From Chlamydomonas sphaeroides (lineage: Eukaryota; Chlorophyta; Chlorophyceae; Chlamydomonadales; Chlamydomonadaceae): 14,370 nucleotides of DNA. A model generated the notes under the pieces. It saw only the letters and a list, made by a program, of their open reading frames with translations. It did not search any database and had not been told where the DNA came from. The stretch lies in NCBI GenBank assembly GCA_001662425.1, contig BDDC01000477.1, positions 45,706 to 60,075 on the forward strand, read 5' to 3'. Position 1 is the stretch's first letter. Every line of letters begins with the position of its first letter. Shown here one piece after another: positions 1-10,600 of the stretch. The translations under genes and the position numbers were made by a program.

Positions 1-2552
1 CGCCGCGCCCTCCGTCCCTCCGCCTCCGCCTCCGCCCACCACCTCGTCGCCCTCCGCCTCCGCCTCCGCCTCGTCGTGCCCCGCCAGCTCGCAGTCGCGG
101 CCCTCGCAGCCGTCCAGCGCCTCCGCCACCGCCGCGTTCCAGGCCGCCACGTAGCGCTCCGGCGCCAGACCCGCGCCTGCGCCCGAGCCCGGGCCGGCTG
201 CTGCCCCCTCCGGCCCCTGCGGCCCCCCTGCAGCGCCGTCGTGGCCCTGCAGCAACAGCAAGCAGAGGCACCCACAGCAGCCGGACGAGTGAAGCCTGAT
301 GGGGGGAAGGGGCCGCGGCACAGGCTCTGTGCTCTGCTGCTTCACATGCAGGAACAGGAACCATACCGTATCCTGGTACCTCACGTGCGATGCGCGCGGA
401 GCCCAGCATGCAGAGGAGTGCCTCGATGAGGCTTGTATGATGAGACGACGATGACGGTGGCACCAACTGCTGTCATGAAACAACGATGCCTCCAAAGGCG
501 TACCTGCAGCAGCCGGTCCACGGCGTCCAGCATCCAGGGGAAGGCCCCCGCATGCACCGCCAACACCCGCAGCCCGCCGCCCTCCACCAGCGCCGCCACC
601 GGCCGCCGCCGCACCAGCGACCCCAGCGGCGCATCCGCCGCCAGCGCGCCCCGCCACAGCTCCAACCCCGCCGCCAGCTGCTGCTGCTGCTGCCGGTGGT
701 GCGCCGCCGAGCCGTGGTGGTGGGCGTGGTGGTGGTCGTGGTGCTGCGACGAGGCTGAGGCCGAGGCCGAGGCAAGGCGGCGGGCGCCTGGGCCGCTGCC
801 CGCAGGGGCGGAGGCGGCTGTTGCCTGCTGCGTAAAGGCGTGGGAGGCAGCGGCCAGGAGCTCGCGGTCGGAGCCGGCGCGGGGCTGCGCCGGCGGCCGC
901 ATCTCCTCGCCCTCGAGCGACTGCTGCTCGCCCGGCGTCGTGGCCCCCGTCTCCTCGCCCCCAGCGTCCTCGCCCTCAGCGTCCTCGCCGTCCGCCGGCG
1001 ACTCGGCCGCCTGCGCAGGCCGGCGCGCGCCGCCGCCGGCGTCCTCTGCTGCGGCCCGAGGACCGCCGGAGTCCTGTTCCGGCGCCCAGCTGCCTGTGCC
1101 GCTGGCGTGCCCGTCAGGCCACCCAGCAAAGCCGCCCGCCGCCTCGGCGGCAGACCTCCGCTGCGCCGCCTGCCCCGCAGTAGCAGCAGCAGCGGCAGCT
1201 GCAGCTGCTGCTGGCAGCTCCGCCTCGGCGCCCGGCCACAGCGGCGGCAGGCGGCCGGCGGCGCCCAGGGCGCGGAGCTCCGCGCGCGCCACGTACCTGG
1301 GCGGGAGGCCCCCGGGGGCAAGGGCACATGGCGGAGCGGCCGCTTGTTACGGGCGCGGCAGTGGGCACCCCCACGTCGCCGCCTGTGTCCCCCGGCGCCG
1401 CAGCGCAGGGCCATCCGGTGACGTCACCTAGCCACAAGCCCAGGTCGAGCTCTCAACAAGGTTGACTGTGTACGCACCTGAAGTCGTGGTGCACGTTCAT
1501 GAGCTCGTGGTTGCCTAGCAGCGCGATCACGTCGCCGCCCGCAGCCCGGGCGCTCGCCTGCGGCCGCCGCACAGACGCGCGCGCAGGTGGCGGTTCAACG
1601 GACAGTTAACGGAGGGCGGTGCGCCCGACACCCGCCGGTGCCAAGTGCGGCTCTGCCCAGGGGCCAAGCATGCGCCGCCGCTCGCATAGACCGCACACAG
1701 AAACACGCAGCAGCCTGCGCTACATCTTCTTCGCCCCGGCCCTCGCCCCACCTTGAGCCGCTCTAGCAGCCCCAGCAGCGCCAGGGAGTCCGGCCCCCGG
1801 TCCACAACATCGCCCAGCTGCACCAGCAGCGCGTCGCCGCCCGTCCAGATCCACTCCCAGGACCAAGAAGCTGGCGGCGCCGCCGCCAGCCCCGCGGCGG
1901 CGGCGGCGGCCGCTAGGCGGGCCGCGCGCGCTGTCGGCGACGGCGGCGGCGGAGCCGCCGCCGCCGCGGCCGCTGATGCATTGGCTGCGGACCCAAGCAG
2001 CGGCGCAACCAATCCTGCGAGCTGGAGAGCCGCGAGGGCCTGATGGGCGTCACCGTGTAGGTCGGGGAGGATGATGAGGCGGGAGTGTGTGCGGCTGGGA
2101 GCAGGCGCGGAGGGCTCGGCGTCTGCGCCAGAGGCGAGGCTGCGCTCGCTGCCGCCGGCGGAGCGGCCGCCGGCGGCTGCGTCGCAGCCGTCCCTGACGG
2201 AGGGGAAGAGCAGGCAGAAGCGCTCCTCGAGTGTCGTGCCCTGCTCGTGCTGCGGAAGCGGCAGGCCTGTTGCGAAGGGGCGACGAGGGGAAAAATGTGT
2301 GCACATGTCGACCAGGACGGGACCGACAGAGTTACCCCAGCGCATTTAGCCCGTCATACCTGTCAGCCAGCGCTCGCTTGAAAGCTCAAGCTCTTCTTGC
2401 CGAGCGCCTAGTCTTGAATGCAGCGTCGTGAATGCCACCAAAGAGAAGCCTAGCAGTAGCAGCAAACGTGAAAGCTTTCCACTGTGATGTACGCGTGAGG
2501 TTGCTGCGTGGCGAGGCGTCGCCACGCGGCTGTCGCCATGCGATGCGTCCAT
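1..2552 (-). CDS. Shewanella-like protein phosphatase (calcineurin-like metallophosphatase), 5 exons, C-terminus off left edge
   Basis: Exons in coding order: 2552-2360, 2266-1752, 1557-1478, 1296-504, 246-1 (continuing off the window). Junction phases 1, 0, 2, 0 all match, giving 609 residues. The start ATG at 2552 opens a short exon with a hydrophobic stretch at about residues 28-45, probably a signal anchor or targeting segment. Metal-binding motifs of the PPP/metallophosphoesterase fold follow in order: PDLHGD (132-137; the family usually has GDxHGD), GDVVDRG (216-222), GNHE (251-254, spelled across a neat exon junction as LLERLK/ASARAAGGDVIALLGNHELMN) and a VHAG motif around His511. The last metal-ligand His (usually in a GHT motif) would lie beyond the left edge. 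Between RYVARAEL and RRPVAALVEG sits an insert of over 150 residues with polyAla, acidic, His-rich and polyGln runs. The family hydrolyses phosphoserine/threonine or phosphotyrosine; the substrate here is unknown. The family call is firm; exact ends are inferred. Confidence 0.88.
17..75 (-). repeat. Gly/Glu-Ala coding hexamer repeat in phosphatase exon 5
   Basis: Plus-strand CCGCCT units encode, on the minus strand, EAEAEAEG, then DEVVGG and a Gly run near the left edge. This is low-complexity sequence inside the coding exon, after the YVAAWNAAVAEALDGC segment. Confidence 0.8.
2360..2552 (-). CDS. Exon 1 of the phosphatase: N-terminal hydrophobic segment
   Basis: This 64-codon exon starts at the ATG at 2552 and ends at a CAG/GTATGA donor. 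Exon 2 alone could start at an ATG at 2345, but a TAA lies directly before it in frame. Splicing from 2360 to the acceptor at 2267-2269 (CAACAG) restores a phase-1 junction (WLT-GLPLPQHEQ), so I prefer the spliced start. A run of Leu/Val/Phe after basic residues suggests a membrane anchor, or a transit or signal peptide. Confidence 0.7.
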
Positions 2553-3975
2553 CGCTGCTGTGCTGTGGGCCGCATGCTAGTCAAGAAGCGCAATGCAAGG
2601 TAATAGCATAGATGTCATGCATGTATGTGTATGCAAACCTGTCTTGGCAGAAAACGACTACCCTGGCGCCGGGTAGTTCCCCCGCCGAGGACACATCCTG
2701 TCCCGTGCGTGCCAAAGGTGCCCGTATTTCGTAGTGGTGCGGCGGACGCTGTGCGGACTGTTCACGTTAATGGCGAGTTACACAGAAGGGAGCGCTTGCA
2801 GTCGCTCTTACGGCCCCGGTTCTGGTTCCACCCCCTCGACACCCTCAGTCGTGACTAGGGGGGTCTCACCTGGTCGTGACGCAGTGAACTCCCTGATGCT
2901 ATCCTACAAGCCAGCGCATGGCTAGACCAAGTTATAATCGGCTATCTGTGTGCGCCACCCAACGCGCCTAATTTCATTCGACATGGCACAGGACGGCACA
3001 GGCTTGCAACCTCAACGCGCCTCGAGAACCCTACGCACCCTGACGCCCCACCCCTGCTACCGTCACCAGGGCCTACTGCGCCACGGCCCAGAGCGACACT
3101 GCAACTAACGACACGCAAGGTGTGGCGCCAGCCACCGAACAGCACACAATATGGGAGCCTGAAACTTGACAGAACACAGTATGGCCAACTAAACATAACG
3201 CATCGTGGGGCGCCGACCACCCACGGACCACCCCATCGGCCGCCAGTGGCTACCTTGCCGCGCGGGCCGGCCCCGCCTGCCGGGTTGTAACTTCTAGAAG
3301 TCTCCAACACACCAGCTATAAATGGTCATGAGTAAACCCACTGATCAACCACTAGCGCGGCGCCCGCCGGGCCCGCATCGCAATGTCCTCGCCGACCCCT
3401 TTCCAACACCCCCAACCTGCATGCGGTTTGCATGCAACACGCCCGTCGGTCCGCCCAGCCGCCGCAACAAGTGCCGGCGCATCGCCGAGTCACACGGTAA
3501 GCAGTGAACGAAGCGCACACGGTCATCGCTCTGCGCGAGCAAGCCGCTGTACGCTCATAGATATCGGCGCCCATCGCCCGCTCGACGGCAGCATCAGCAG
3601 CCCTGGCTGCATGGCATGCCTCGTTGCATCGTTCATTCCCAAACCTGTCCCAGCGGCGCGTGGGTGCATGGCTCGCCCCATCCGGGACAGCTCTCACACC
3701 ACGCACGTAACTGCGCGCGCAACTGCATTCATTTCCAAATCAACCTCGCTGTCGACACCTGATTGCGGCCCCCCTGCCTCGTGTAGTGAGGATGCACGTG
3801 CACTTCATTCGCAAACACAGCGGCCCCAAACTCACACGCGTGCACACCCCGCACGCAACCCCAGACTGCTACCGGCGCCCTATCGTCCACAAGGCGAACC
3901 AACGAATGGCCCCACGACCAGCCGCGGCGCGCAGCCGCGGGTCGAGCGACCTTCATCACCGCCCCGCTTCGCAGG
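2553..3975. other. Intergenic / untranslated region between two minus-strand genes
   Basis: I see no supported coding gene in this 1.4 kb. It should hold the 5' region of the phosphatase gene (right of 2552) and the 3' untranslated region of the large unknown gene (left of 3976). Base composition is less extreme than in the exons. On the minus strand a TGTAA motif, the usual algal polyadenylation signal, occurs as TTACA on the plus strand at about 2778-2782, roughly 1.2 kb after the stop codon. Short open frames here show no family features. The one structured element is the HSE-like palindrome plus TATA box at 3290-3323, listed separately. A weak direct repeat (CATACTGTGTTCTGT / CATATTGTGTGCTGT, read on the minus strand) lies around 3145-3185. 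Confidence 0.6.
3290..3323 (+). promoter_or_regulatory. Possible core promoter: heat-shock-element-like palindrome plus TATA box
   Basis: Positions 3290-3301 read ACTTCTAGAAGT, a perfect 12-bp palindrome containing TTCnnGAA, the core of a heat-shock factor site. A third pentamer downstream is imperfect (CTC instead of TTC). TATAAAT follows at 3317-3323, 15 bases after the palindrome. Transcription would be expected to start around 3345-3355 on the plus strand. The first long open frame after that (3383-4156) has no recognisable family features and overlaps the 3' end of the opposite-strand gene, so the target is unclear. This could be a chance match. Confidence 0.25.
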
Positions 3976-6957
3976 TCAGGAGCGCATGCCAAACGACCCT
4001 ATGCGCGGCAGGCTGACCGGCACTCCTGCCGGCAAGGCGCCGGGGCTGCTTGGCGGCTGCGGCTGCAGGCCCTTGACCGTGGGCCGCAAGAGGCCCCGAA
4101 ACGACAGCGCGGTCCGGACCTGCTGCCGAAACCCCGCCGCCGGCTGCGCCTCCTGAGCCGCGGCGCCTGGGCTTGGCAGGTCTCTTGCCGGCGGCGCGGT
4201 GCCGCCGTCGGCCACAGCCGCCGTCGGCCCCTCCACCTGCGGCGCCGCCCCGTGCGCCCCCTCCGGCTCACGCACGCCGGCGCGTCCGGCCAAGGCGCGC
4301 AAGGACAGCTGGCCGCGCAGCTGGCCGGCGCGCTCGGTTGCGTTCACAGCCGGCGGCGCCTGGCTCACGGGCAGCGACCCGGCGCGGACCCTGGGGCCGG
4401 CGGCAGCTGCAGGCGCCGCGGGACGCAGCCCAGGTGACACCCCGGCCAGCGGCGCCGAGACCTCATGGCCGCACGGAGGGCTGGACTTGGAGCCCAGGTG
4501 CCTCGGGGACACGAGCGAAGGCGGCCGGCCGGCAGCGCCCAGCGGCGGCAGCGGCGCCTGCAGGGGCGCTCCGGACAGCGCGTGACGCGGCCCCGCCTCC
4601 GCGCCGGCGGCCAGCCGGCCCGGCCGCGGCTGCGCGGCCGCCGGGCTGACGTGGCCCGGGCTGCGCGGCTGCAGCTCCTGCGGCTGCTGCGGCTGGGAGC
4701 GCAGCTGCGAGGTCGGCGATGAGGATGAGGTGCCTGACGCCCCATCGGGCTCCGCTGGCCGCGCCTCCTCGTCCCAGGCTCGCACTAACGGTGCGGCGCG
4801 CCGGCGCCAAGGCACCTGCGGCCAGCTGCGGCCTGTGCCGTCCTCACCCTCAGCCCCGCCGTGGCCCAGCCGCTGCTGCCAGCGCCGCGGCGCGCCCGCC
4901 TCGGCGCCGCTATCGTCCGCCGCGCCCTGGCCCTCACCCTCGCTGCCGTCCTCCACATCGCTGAGCACCGTGCTGGCGAAGCGCCGGATGCCGCGGCGCC
5001 AGGACCATGACGTTGACAGCTCGGATGCGGGCAGCAGCGCGAGCGAAGAGGCGCCGAGCGCCGTCAGGCTGTGCGGCCGCGCAGCCAGCTCGCCGCTGTG
5101 CACAACCAGCTGGGGCCCAGCGCCGGGCCCCGTCGACGACGGTCGCTGCGGCGCGGCCCTGGCCTCGCCGGCGCCGCTGAGACGGCGGCCGCCGGCCGCG
5201 GCGCCCTGCGGCACGAGCGCCAGCCCCGCGGCCATGTCTGACGCCGCGGCCAGCAGATCCACGCTAGCGATGGAGCTCACCGTGCGCCGCAGGCGAGTGG
5301 CGGGGCAGGGCGGCGCATCCTGCCCCGGCGGAGGGGCGGCCAGCAGCAGCCGCTGCCCCATGAGCGCCTGGGCAAAGACTGGGCGGCAAGCCAGAAGCGG
5401 CTCCGTGGGACCGGGCGGAGGATAGGCGCCGGCTGCCGGATCTGGCACTAGCACAAGGGCCGCCAGGGTCTTGGCGCGGCGCGGCCGGCAGCCATCGGGG
5501 GCGGGCGACAGCTCCGGCGCTGCCAGCGGCTCGGCTACTGACAACGGCGCGACGCCCGGCGGCGTGCCAGAGGGTGAGCGAAGAGCGTCCGCGGCAGCGC
5601 CTGCGCTGGTTCCGGCAGCGACCGAGCGTGCTGTGACGCCGGGCGCGTCAGATCCGGCAGCTTGCCGGTTCTCGGCGCCCGCGGCGGCGGAGGGGCTAAG
5701 GATCAGCCGCCGCCGGTACCCGCCGTTGGGCGCGGGCGACGGCGGCTGCAAGGTCGGCCGCGGCCGCACTACTGCCGCGGCAAGAGCCGACGGGGCCTGA
5801 CCCGGCGCCGCAGGCAAGCTCGCGGGCCTGGACTCGCACACATCGCAATCCCCAGCCAAGCCGCGGACCGCCGCCCCCCCGCTGGCTTGCTCGCCCGATC
5901 CCGTCGCTTCGCCGACACCCGCATCGGTTCGCGGCTCCCCGGCCTCGCCAGCTGCAGACTTGCGGGGCGCCTGGTCGCGTCTGCGGTGCAGGCCCGCAAC
6001 CTCCTCGCGCTCCGGCGACGAGGGGCGGCCAAGCAGCGGCGCCGAGCTCAGCAGCGACGCCATGTCTTCCGCAGCATGCGGCCCCTTCCCACCGTCCGAT
6101 TGCGGCTCTGCCAGGGGCTGCCTTCGCTCGTGGCTGTACCGGCTGAGGGCGCTTGGCCCCAGAGCGAATCCCGCCGCCGCCGCCGCCGCCGGCCAGACGT
6201 CGTGCGAGAAGCGACGCCGGCAGCCTGCAGAGACGACGACGCCAGGGCCGTACCCCGCGGCATGTGGGTCGGCGCAGGCGCTACTGCGCGGCCGGCAGCT
6301 GCAGCCGGCGTGTCGGCAGCAGCGGGTCGCGTCGCGTGAGGCCGCGTTCAGCGCCGGGTAGCCGCCGTGGCCGCTGCTGCAACTGCTGGCGTCGTCGGCG
6401 CCGTGGCAGCCCTCGCCGCTGTCCAACAAGGCAGGGCTGGGCGAGCACGCGCTGCCGGCGCACAGCGGGCAGGTGCATACGCTGTGCAGGCTGGAGCAGG
6501 ACGGCTGGCGCTCAATGGGCGATGCGACTGACGGGCCCCCGGAGTCGGTGGCGAGGACACCATTGCGGCGGAGTCGCAGCGACAGCACGCCGTTCCTGGG
6601 GTGGCAGGGATGTGGGCATGGGTGCTGGGAAGGTGCGTGTTGGACGCGGAACGTCGTGCACGGCGTCAGGCGGGTGCATCGTACCTGCGGTTGCGGAGGC
6701 TCAGGACGCCGTTCCGCCGCGTGCGATGCCGCCGGCCGCAGCCGCACTCATCGCCGTTGCTGCACAGGAGGCAGCCGTCGGTGCCAGCGCTTCTGCAGGC
6801 CCGAGGGGCCAGATCGGAGCAGGCTGTCCCGGGGTGTTCGTCTGCGGCATGCCAGCGCGCCGAGAAGCCCCAGTCTTGGTTTCCAGGGCCAGGTGGCTCG
6901 TCGCGCGGGGAGCAGTTCCCGTGGCGTGTGCCAGAGCCACCTTCACCCGCGCGGGCG
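3976..6957 (-). CDS. Large low-complexity protein of unknown function with Cys-rich N-terminal part; 5' end unresolved
   Basis: The main exon runs 6595-3976 and encodes 872 residues to a stop. A CAG/GTACGA donor at 6685/6684 and a polypyrimidine CCCCAG acceptor before 6595 define an 89-base intron with matching phase 2. The upstream exon, 6957-6685, reads through in one frame with GNCSPRDEPPGPGNQDWGF, then DGCLLCSNGDECGCGRRHR and RRNGVLSLRNR. A CCCAG acceptor before 6957 probably bounds it, because a TGA lies just upstream in this frame. The protein is rich in Ala, Pro, Ser, Gly and Arg, with Cys clusters near the N-terminus (HSVCTCPLCAG, CCRHAGCSCRP) and islands that look more ordered: RRTVSSIASVDLLAAASDM, SWSWRRGIRRFASTVLSD and, near the C-terminus, FRQQVRTALSFRGLLRP. 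I recognise no domain. A frame this long could be partly a GC-rich artefact, but the phase-matched intron supports it. Possible roles such as scaffold or regulatory protein are guesses. Confidence 0.55.
6596..6684 (-). other. Intron (89 bases) in the unknown gene, flanked by RNGVLSLR-coding repeats
   Basis: The donor is CAG/GTACGA and the acceptor is CTGCCACCCCAG/G. The exon before it ends in RRNGVLSLRNR and the exon after it starts RNGVLSLRLRRNGVLA, so related coding sequence lies on both sides. Reading through without splicing is also open in the downstream frame, but splicing joins the frame that carries the repeat and the Cys-rich stretch. Confidence 0.6.
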
Positions 6958-7695
6958 CTGGGGGCAAGGGTACGACGACATATATGTCACTTACAACAAC
7001 GCCGAGCTCTTGCAGCCGTAAGAGAGGAGCGAGCTGTGCCGTCCGGCGACATGTGCCATTCGCAGCAATAACAAGGCAGCGGCGTGCCTTGGCAGCCCAG
7101 ACAAGCAGCCATGAACATATATACATGTCCAGTTGCGCACCGTAAGGCGAAGCGTGCAGGCTCGGCGGCATCCATGTTGCGTGGGCTGCCTTTCGCATCG
7201 CAGCCATCTGGCCGCTGCTCCAGCATACGTACGCCAGCCGGAGCAGCCGGCGCCCCGTTGGCGTAAAAGCAGTCCTAGATATGCCTCATCGCGGCTGTGG
7301 CAAGAGCTCTTTAATGCATGCTCTTGAAGGCGAAGTGGCAATATATGTATTGGGTGTCACAGGGCTTGCTGCGAATCGTTGCGAGTCTGACAGCTTACCC
7401 CCCTCGGCCGGTCGGCCCGGGCCATGGGTCCCCTCCGGCTCCCGAGTCCCGCCCGCCCCCAACCTCGGCGTGCCAAGGTTTTTACCTCCACGCTACCGCA
7501 TGCAGCAACGTCCAGGCACCTTGGCAGTCTTCACGTTATTATGTATTCCCGCTGCAGCCATCACACCCACGCTGCAAATTATACATTAATTTAGCACCCG
7601 GCAAGCACGTCGGTAGCTGCAACCTGCCACCCCTTGGCAGCTTGATAACTGCAGCGGTGAGAATGGCATGAGCTGCTGACAGTCAGGCCTAACAA
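6958..7695. other. Spacer between divergent genes (unresolved 5' part of the minus-strand gene and promoter of the plus-strand gene)
   Basis: No convincing coding exon is visible here. On the minus strand, a perfect-looking GTAAGT donor at 6994-6989 is only 37 bases from the acceptor at 6958, short for an intron. An open frame on its 5' side (about 7341-6995) joins in phase but has unconvincing composition. Short AT-rich patches stand out in the GC-rich background: TATATACATG near 7119, CAATATATGTATTG near 7338 and an AT-rich run at 7576-7593. Confidence 0.5.
7576..7593 (+). promoter_or_regulatory. AT-rich patch upstream of the exostosin gene, possible core promoter
   Basis: An 18-base, almost pure A/T stretch (AAATTATACATTAATTTA) lies about 100 bases before the ATG at 7696, in DNA that is otherwise very GC-rich. 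A TATA-like function for the downstream gene fits the spacing, but no consensus box is present. Confidence 0.25.
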
Positions 7696-10600
7696 ATGCC
7701 AGCATTCGCATGGCTTGTTGTTGCGCTCACTGCGCTCCTTACGCCGAGAATCGTGCATGCGCGTGAGAGTCCCTTCAAGGAGCAGACCAAATCCTGCCAC
7801 CCTGACTGCACAAAGTACGTCCGACACGTTCGAGATGGCGCCGGACACAGCCCCACGGTGTATGCTGCACAGTCCTTAGCCCCGGTCGCCTTGGCGAGGG
7901 CGTGCCATAGGCTCCCTGGCAGCACACACTGCACGCTGGAGTTATGAGTGCCATGAGCGCCGCCCCGCAGGCATGGCAACTGCAACGGCGAAACGGGGCA
8001 GTGTGACTGCCCGTTTGGACTCACGGGTGAGACTCCCTGCTGCGGGCAGACGGCATCCCCAGGCCCTGGGCCTCTAAAGCATGGACGAGGGCTGCGGCAC
8101 GGGATGTGACGGGGCCTGACAGGTGGCATGAGGTGTGGATCTGACGCAACGGAACAGCCTTCGCCGACGCGGAGCTGTCCACTGGCCGCCCACCGCCGCT
8201 GCTGCGACCCCTCCTGGCCCGCTCCGGCGCAGGCCCCACCTGCACGGAGCGGCTGTTCCCCGCCTGCCACAGCAGCCATGCCAACGATACCACGCCCAAC
8301 TACGGCGTGTGGTACCCCAAGAACTGCTACTGCATCAAGTGGGTCGGCCAGCAGGCGGGGGCCCTTGGGCGGGCCGCTGCGTGCTGCGGCGGGTCAGGCG
8401 CCAGGGCTCCGCGGGAGCAGCGGGGCAGCGATGGCACCCTCGGGCTGAGGCGCCGATGGCAGCGATGGCAGGTTGCATATGCCTCAGTGCGGGCCAGGGC
8501 ACCAATTGTTGAGAGGGCGTTGCAGCAAGTCTCCTACGCAAATGGCAGCATGGGTTGCGAAGCCATCCAGCCCAGCGGCGGGCGGTCCATGTCTGTGCAG
8601 AAACCCAAGTGGCGGACTGGGTGGTTCCCAAGCCCGTTGCTCGCCGCAGCAGCACCCGAGCCCCCTGGCCGGCCGGCTGAGCGCGACACCACGCCCGCCG
8701 GTGGCCACCCGCCTCGCAGGCAGCTGCGGCCACATGCCTGCCCGCCCCACGTGCGGCTCGAGGGCTCCAACTTCCTCGGCTGCCTGTACCCCATAGGTGC
8801 GGCAGGGCTGCCAGGTGTCTTTGCAATCAGCTCATTGGACTCGATGGCGTGTGCTCGGTCGCCAGGGCTGCATGCGCGCCCATGGGTTGGGCGCGCAACA
8901 GACCCGCACCCTGTGCAAGGCATCAGCATGCTGCTGCACGTGCGTCCGTACGTGTGGTGCCGTACGCTTGACATGGGCGGCAAGGGCCCGCAGCACGCCG
9001 CGCCGGGCCGCGGCCCGGCCGCGCGCTTCCCCAGGTGGCCGGGCTCCGACGGCTGCAGCGGCATGCACTCGGCGCCACCACCTCACATGTCGGCCGCGCC
9101 CCTCCTGCCCGCTGCCTGCTCCCGCCTGCCCCTCCGCAGCCACGTATGAGCAGGTGCGTGCGCGGAGCTGGCACGGCGCCGCCGCTGGGGGGCCCAGGGC
9201 CGCGTGGTGCGCCCCCAGGAGGCGGCGGAGGCGGCGGAGGCGGAGGCGGAGGCGGCACGGGGCGCAATGAGGGCAAGGGGGCAGGGCAACGCTTGCCCCA
9301 GGTTGGCGCCAGCAACACCCACGGCGCGGCCTTATCTCGCGGCTCAGATCTGTACACTGGGCAGCGTTAATAAGCACACGGGTGTTTCTGGGATAGGGTG
9401 TGTGTTTAGGAATAGGGGCATACAGTGAACACGACCCTCGCGGCACGCCCTGTTTGTGTGGCCCTCGCAGCACCGGCGCACTTGCTGGGCCCCAGCCGCT
9501 CGCCTCCTGCACTGCGTGCCCGCCTGCGGCCCTCTGCCCGCCGGCTGCCGCTGCCACCCATCGCCGGCCCTGTAGTAGCGCCCTCTTCTCCCCGCCCCTG
9601 CCCCGCCCCTGCCGCTCCCGCCCGTCCCGCTGCCCGCAGCTGCTGGGCTACCGCTACAACCACCGGACCGAGGCTCTACACCTTGCCCTTGCACCCCATC
9701 GCCTACCGCTCTTTCCCCCCCATCGCCTACCACCTCAACCGCGCCCTCCCTCCCCTCACCCCCCAGCTACTGTGCTACCGATACAAGGGCCGGCCCGAGG
9801 CCGAGCAGCTGAGCGACTCGCCCGCGGTCGACGACCCGGCCGTGGAGTGGCTGCGCACCAACATGCCGCCGCCGCCCTACACGCGGCCCGAGGGCGAGCA
9901 ACTGCTAGCGCCCGAGGAGGTGCCCAAGGTGAGCGGGCAGCTGGGGAGGCATGTGTGGGGAGCGTGTGGGGCGCGCCATGCTAGAGAGAGAGTTGCTGCG
10001 GCCGCAGGAGGCAACCCGGCGTGCCGCGGCATGGGCGCACGGCAGGAGGGCAGGGGCGGGGTGCCGAGAGCGGCCTGGCTGGGCGGGGCTGGCTGGGCGG
10101 GGCTGGCTGGGCGGGGCGGCCTCGCGACACAGGAGGCCGTGTTCATCGTGTTGTTCCTGGTGTTGAGGGTGCGCAGCGGTCAAGGCCGCGGAAGCTCGCG
10201 GCGGCTGAGGGCGGGGTGCCGTTGCTCCCTGCCCCTTGGCCTGGGCAGGAGGTCAAGACGCCGGACGGCGGCACTTGGCGGCCGCTCAAGGACTGCCCCG
10301 ACCGGTAGGAGCCGAAAGGGGGGGAGCGCCGCAGCTGTGCAACAGGCTGCGTGTGCGGTTCGCGCTGTCTGTCCTGGCCATGGGGTACCTGGCAAAGGAG
10401 CGGAAGGGGTGTTGGTTGCTGGCTGGGCGGCTAGCGCCGGCTGCGGCCGCTGCCCCGCCGCCCGGCTGCCTGACAGCCAGGGCGCCGTGCGTGCGCAGGT
10501 GCAACCACCGGGGGTGGTGCCAGGTCAAGGGCCACAGCATTGACGTGAGTCGGGTGGGCGGGGCCCTGCGGGGCGCTGCTGCGCTGGGTTGGCGTCGGCT

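Noticed and set aside
433..1431. Plus-strand frames over the phosphatase exon 4 region
   Set aside because: They mirror the low-complexity repeats of the minus-strand exon and contain no family motifs.
2071..2345. Start of the phosphatase at the ATG at 2345
   Set aside because: A phase-matched upstream exon with a hydrophobic N-terminus and a good donor at 2360/2359 gives a better model; the ATG at 2345 falls inside that intron.
3383..4156. 257-codon plus-strand open frame after the TATA box
   Set aside because: Composition and repetitiveness look non-coding, there is no recognisable domain, and it overlaps the opposite gene. Kept only as context for the promoter-like site.
6958..6994. 37-base intron upstream of the Cys-rich exon (GTAAGT to CCCAG)
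   Set aside because: The donor is perfect and phase fits, but it is very short for an intron and the upstream open frame (to 7341) looks non-coding. Left unresolved rather than called.
5662..7145. Long plus-strand open frames opposite the unknown gene
   Set aside because: They are Arg/Ala-rich antisense readings typical of GC-rich DNA, with no splice or domain support. The minus-strand frame has the phase-matched intron.
8797..9270. Extended coding exon through the 8800-9139 region
   Set aside because: The frame is open by GC bias only, with no EGF or exostosin features; the short microexon explains the phase with less.
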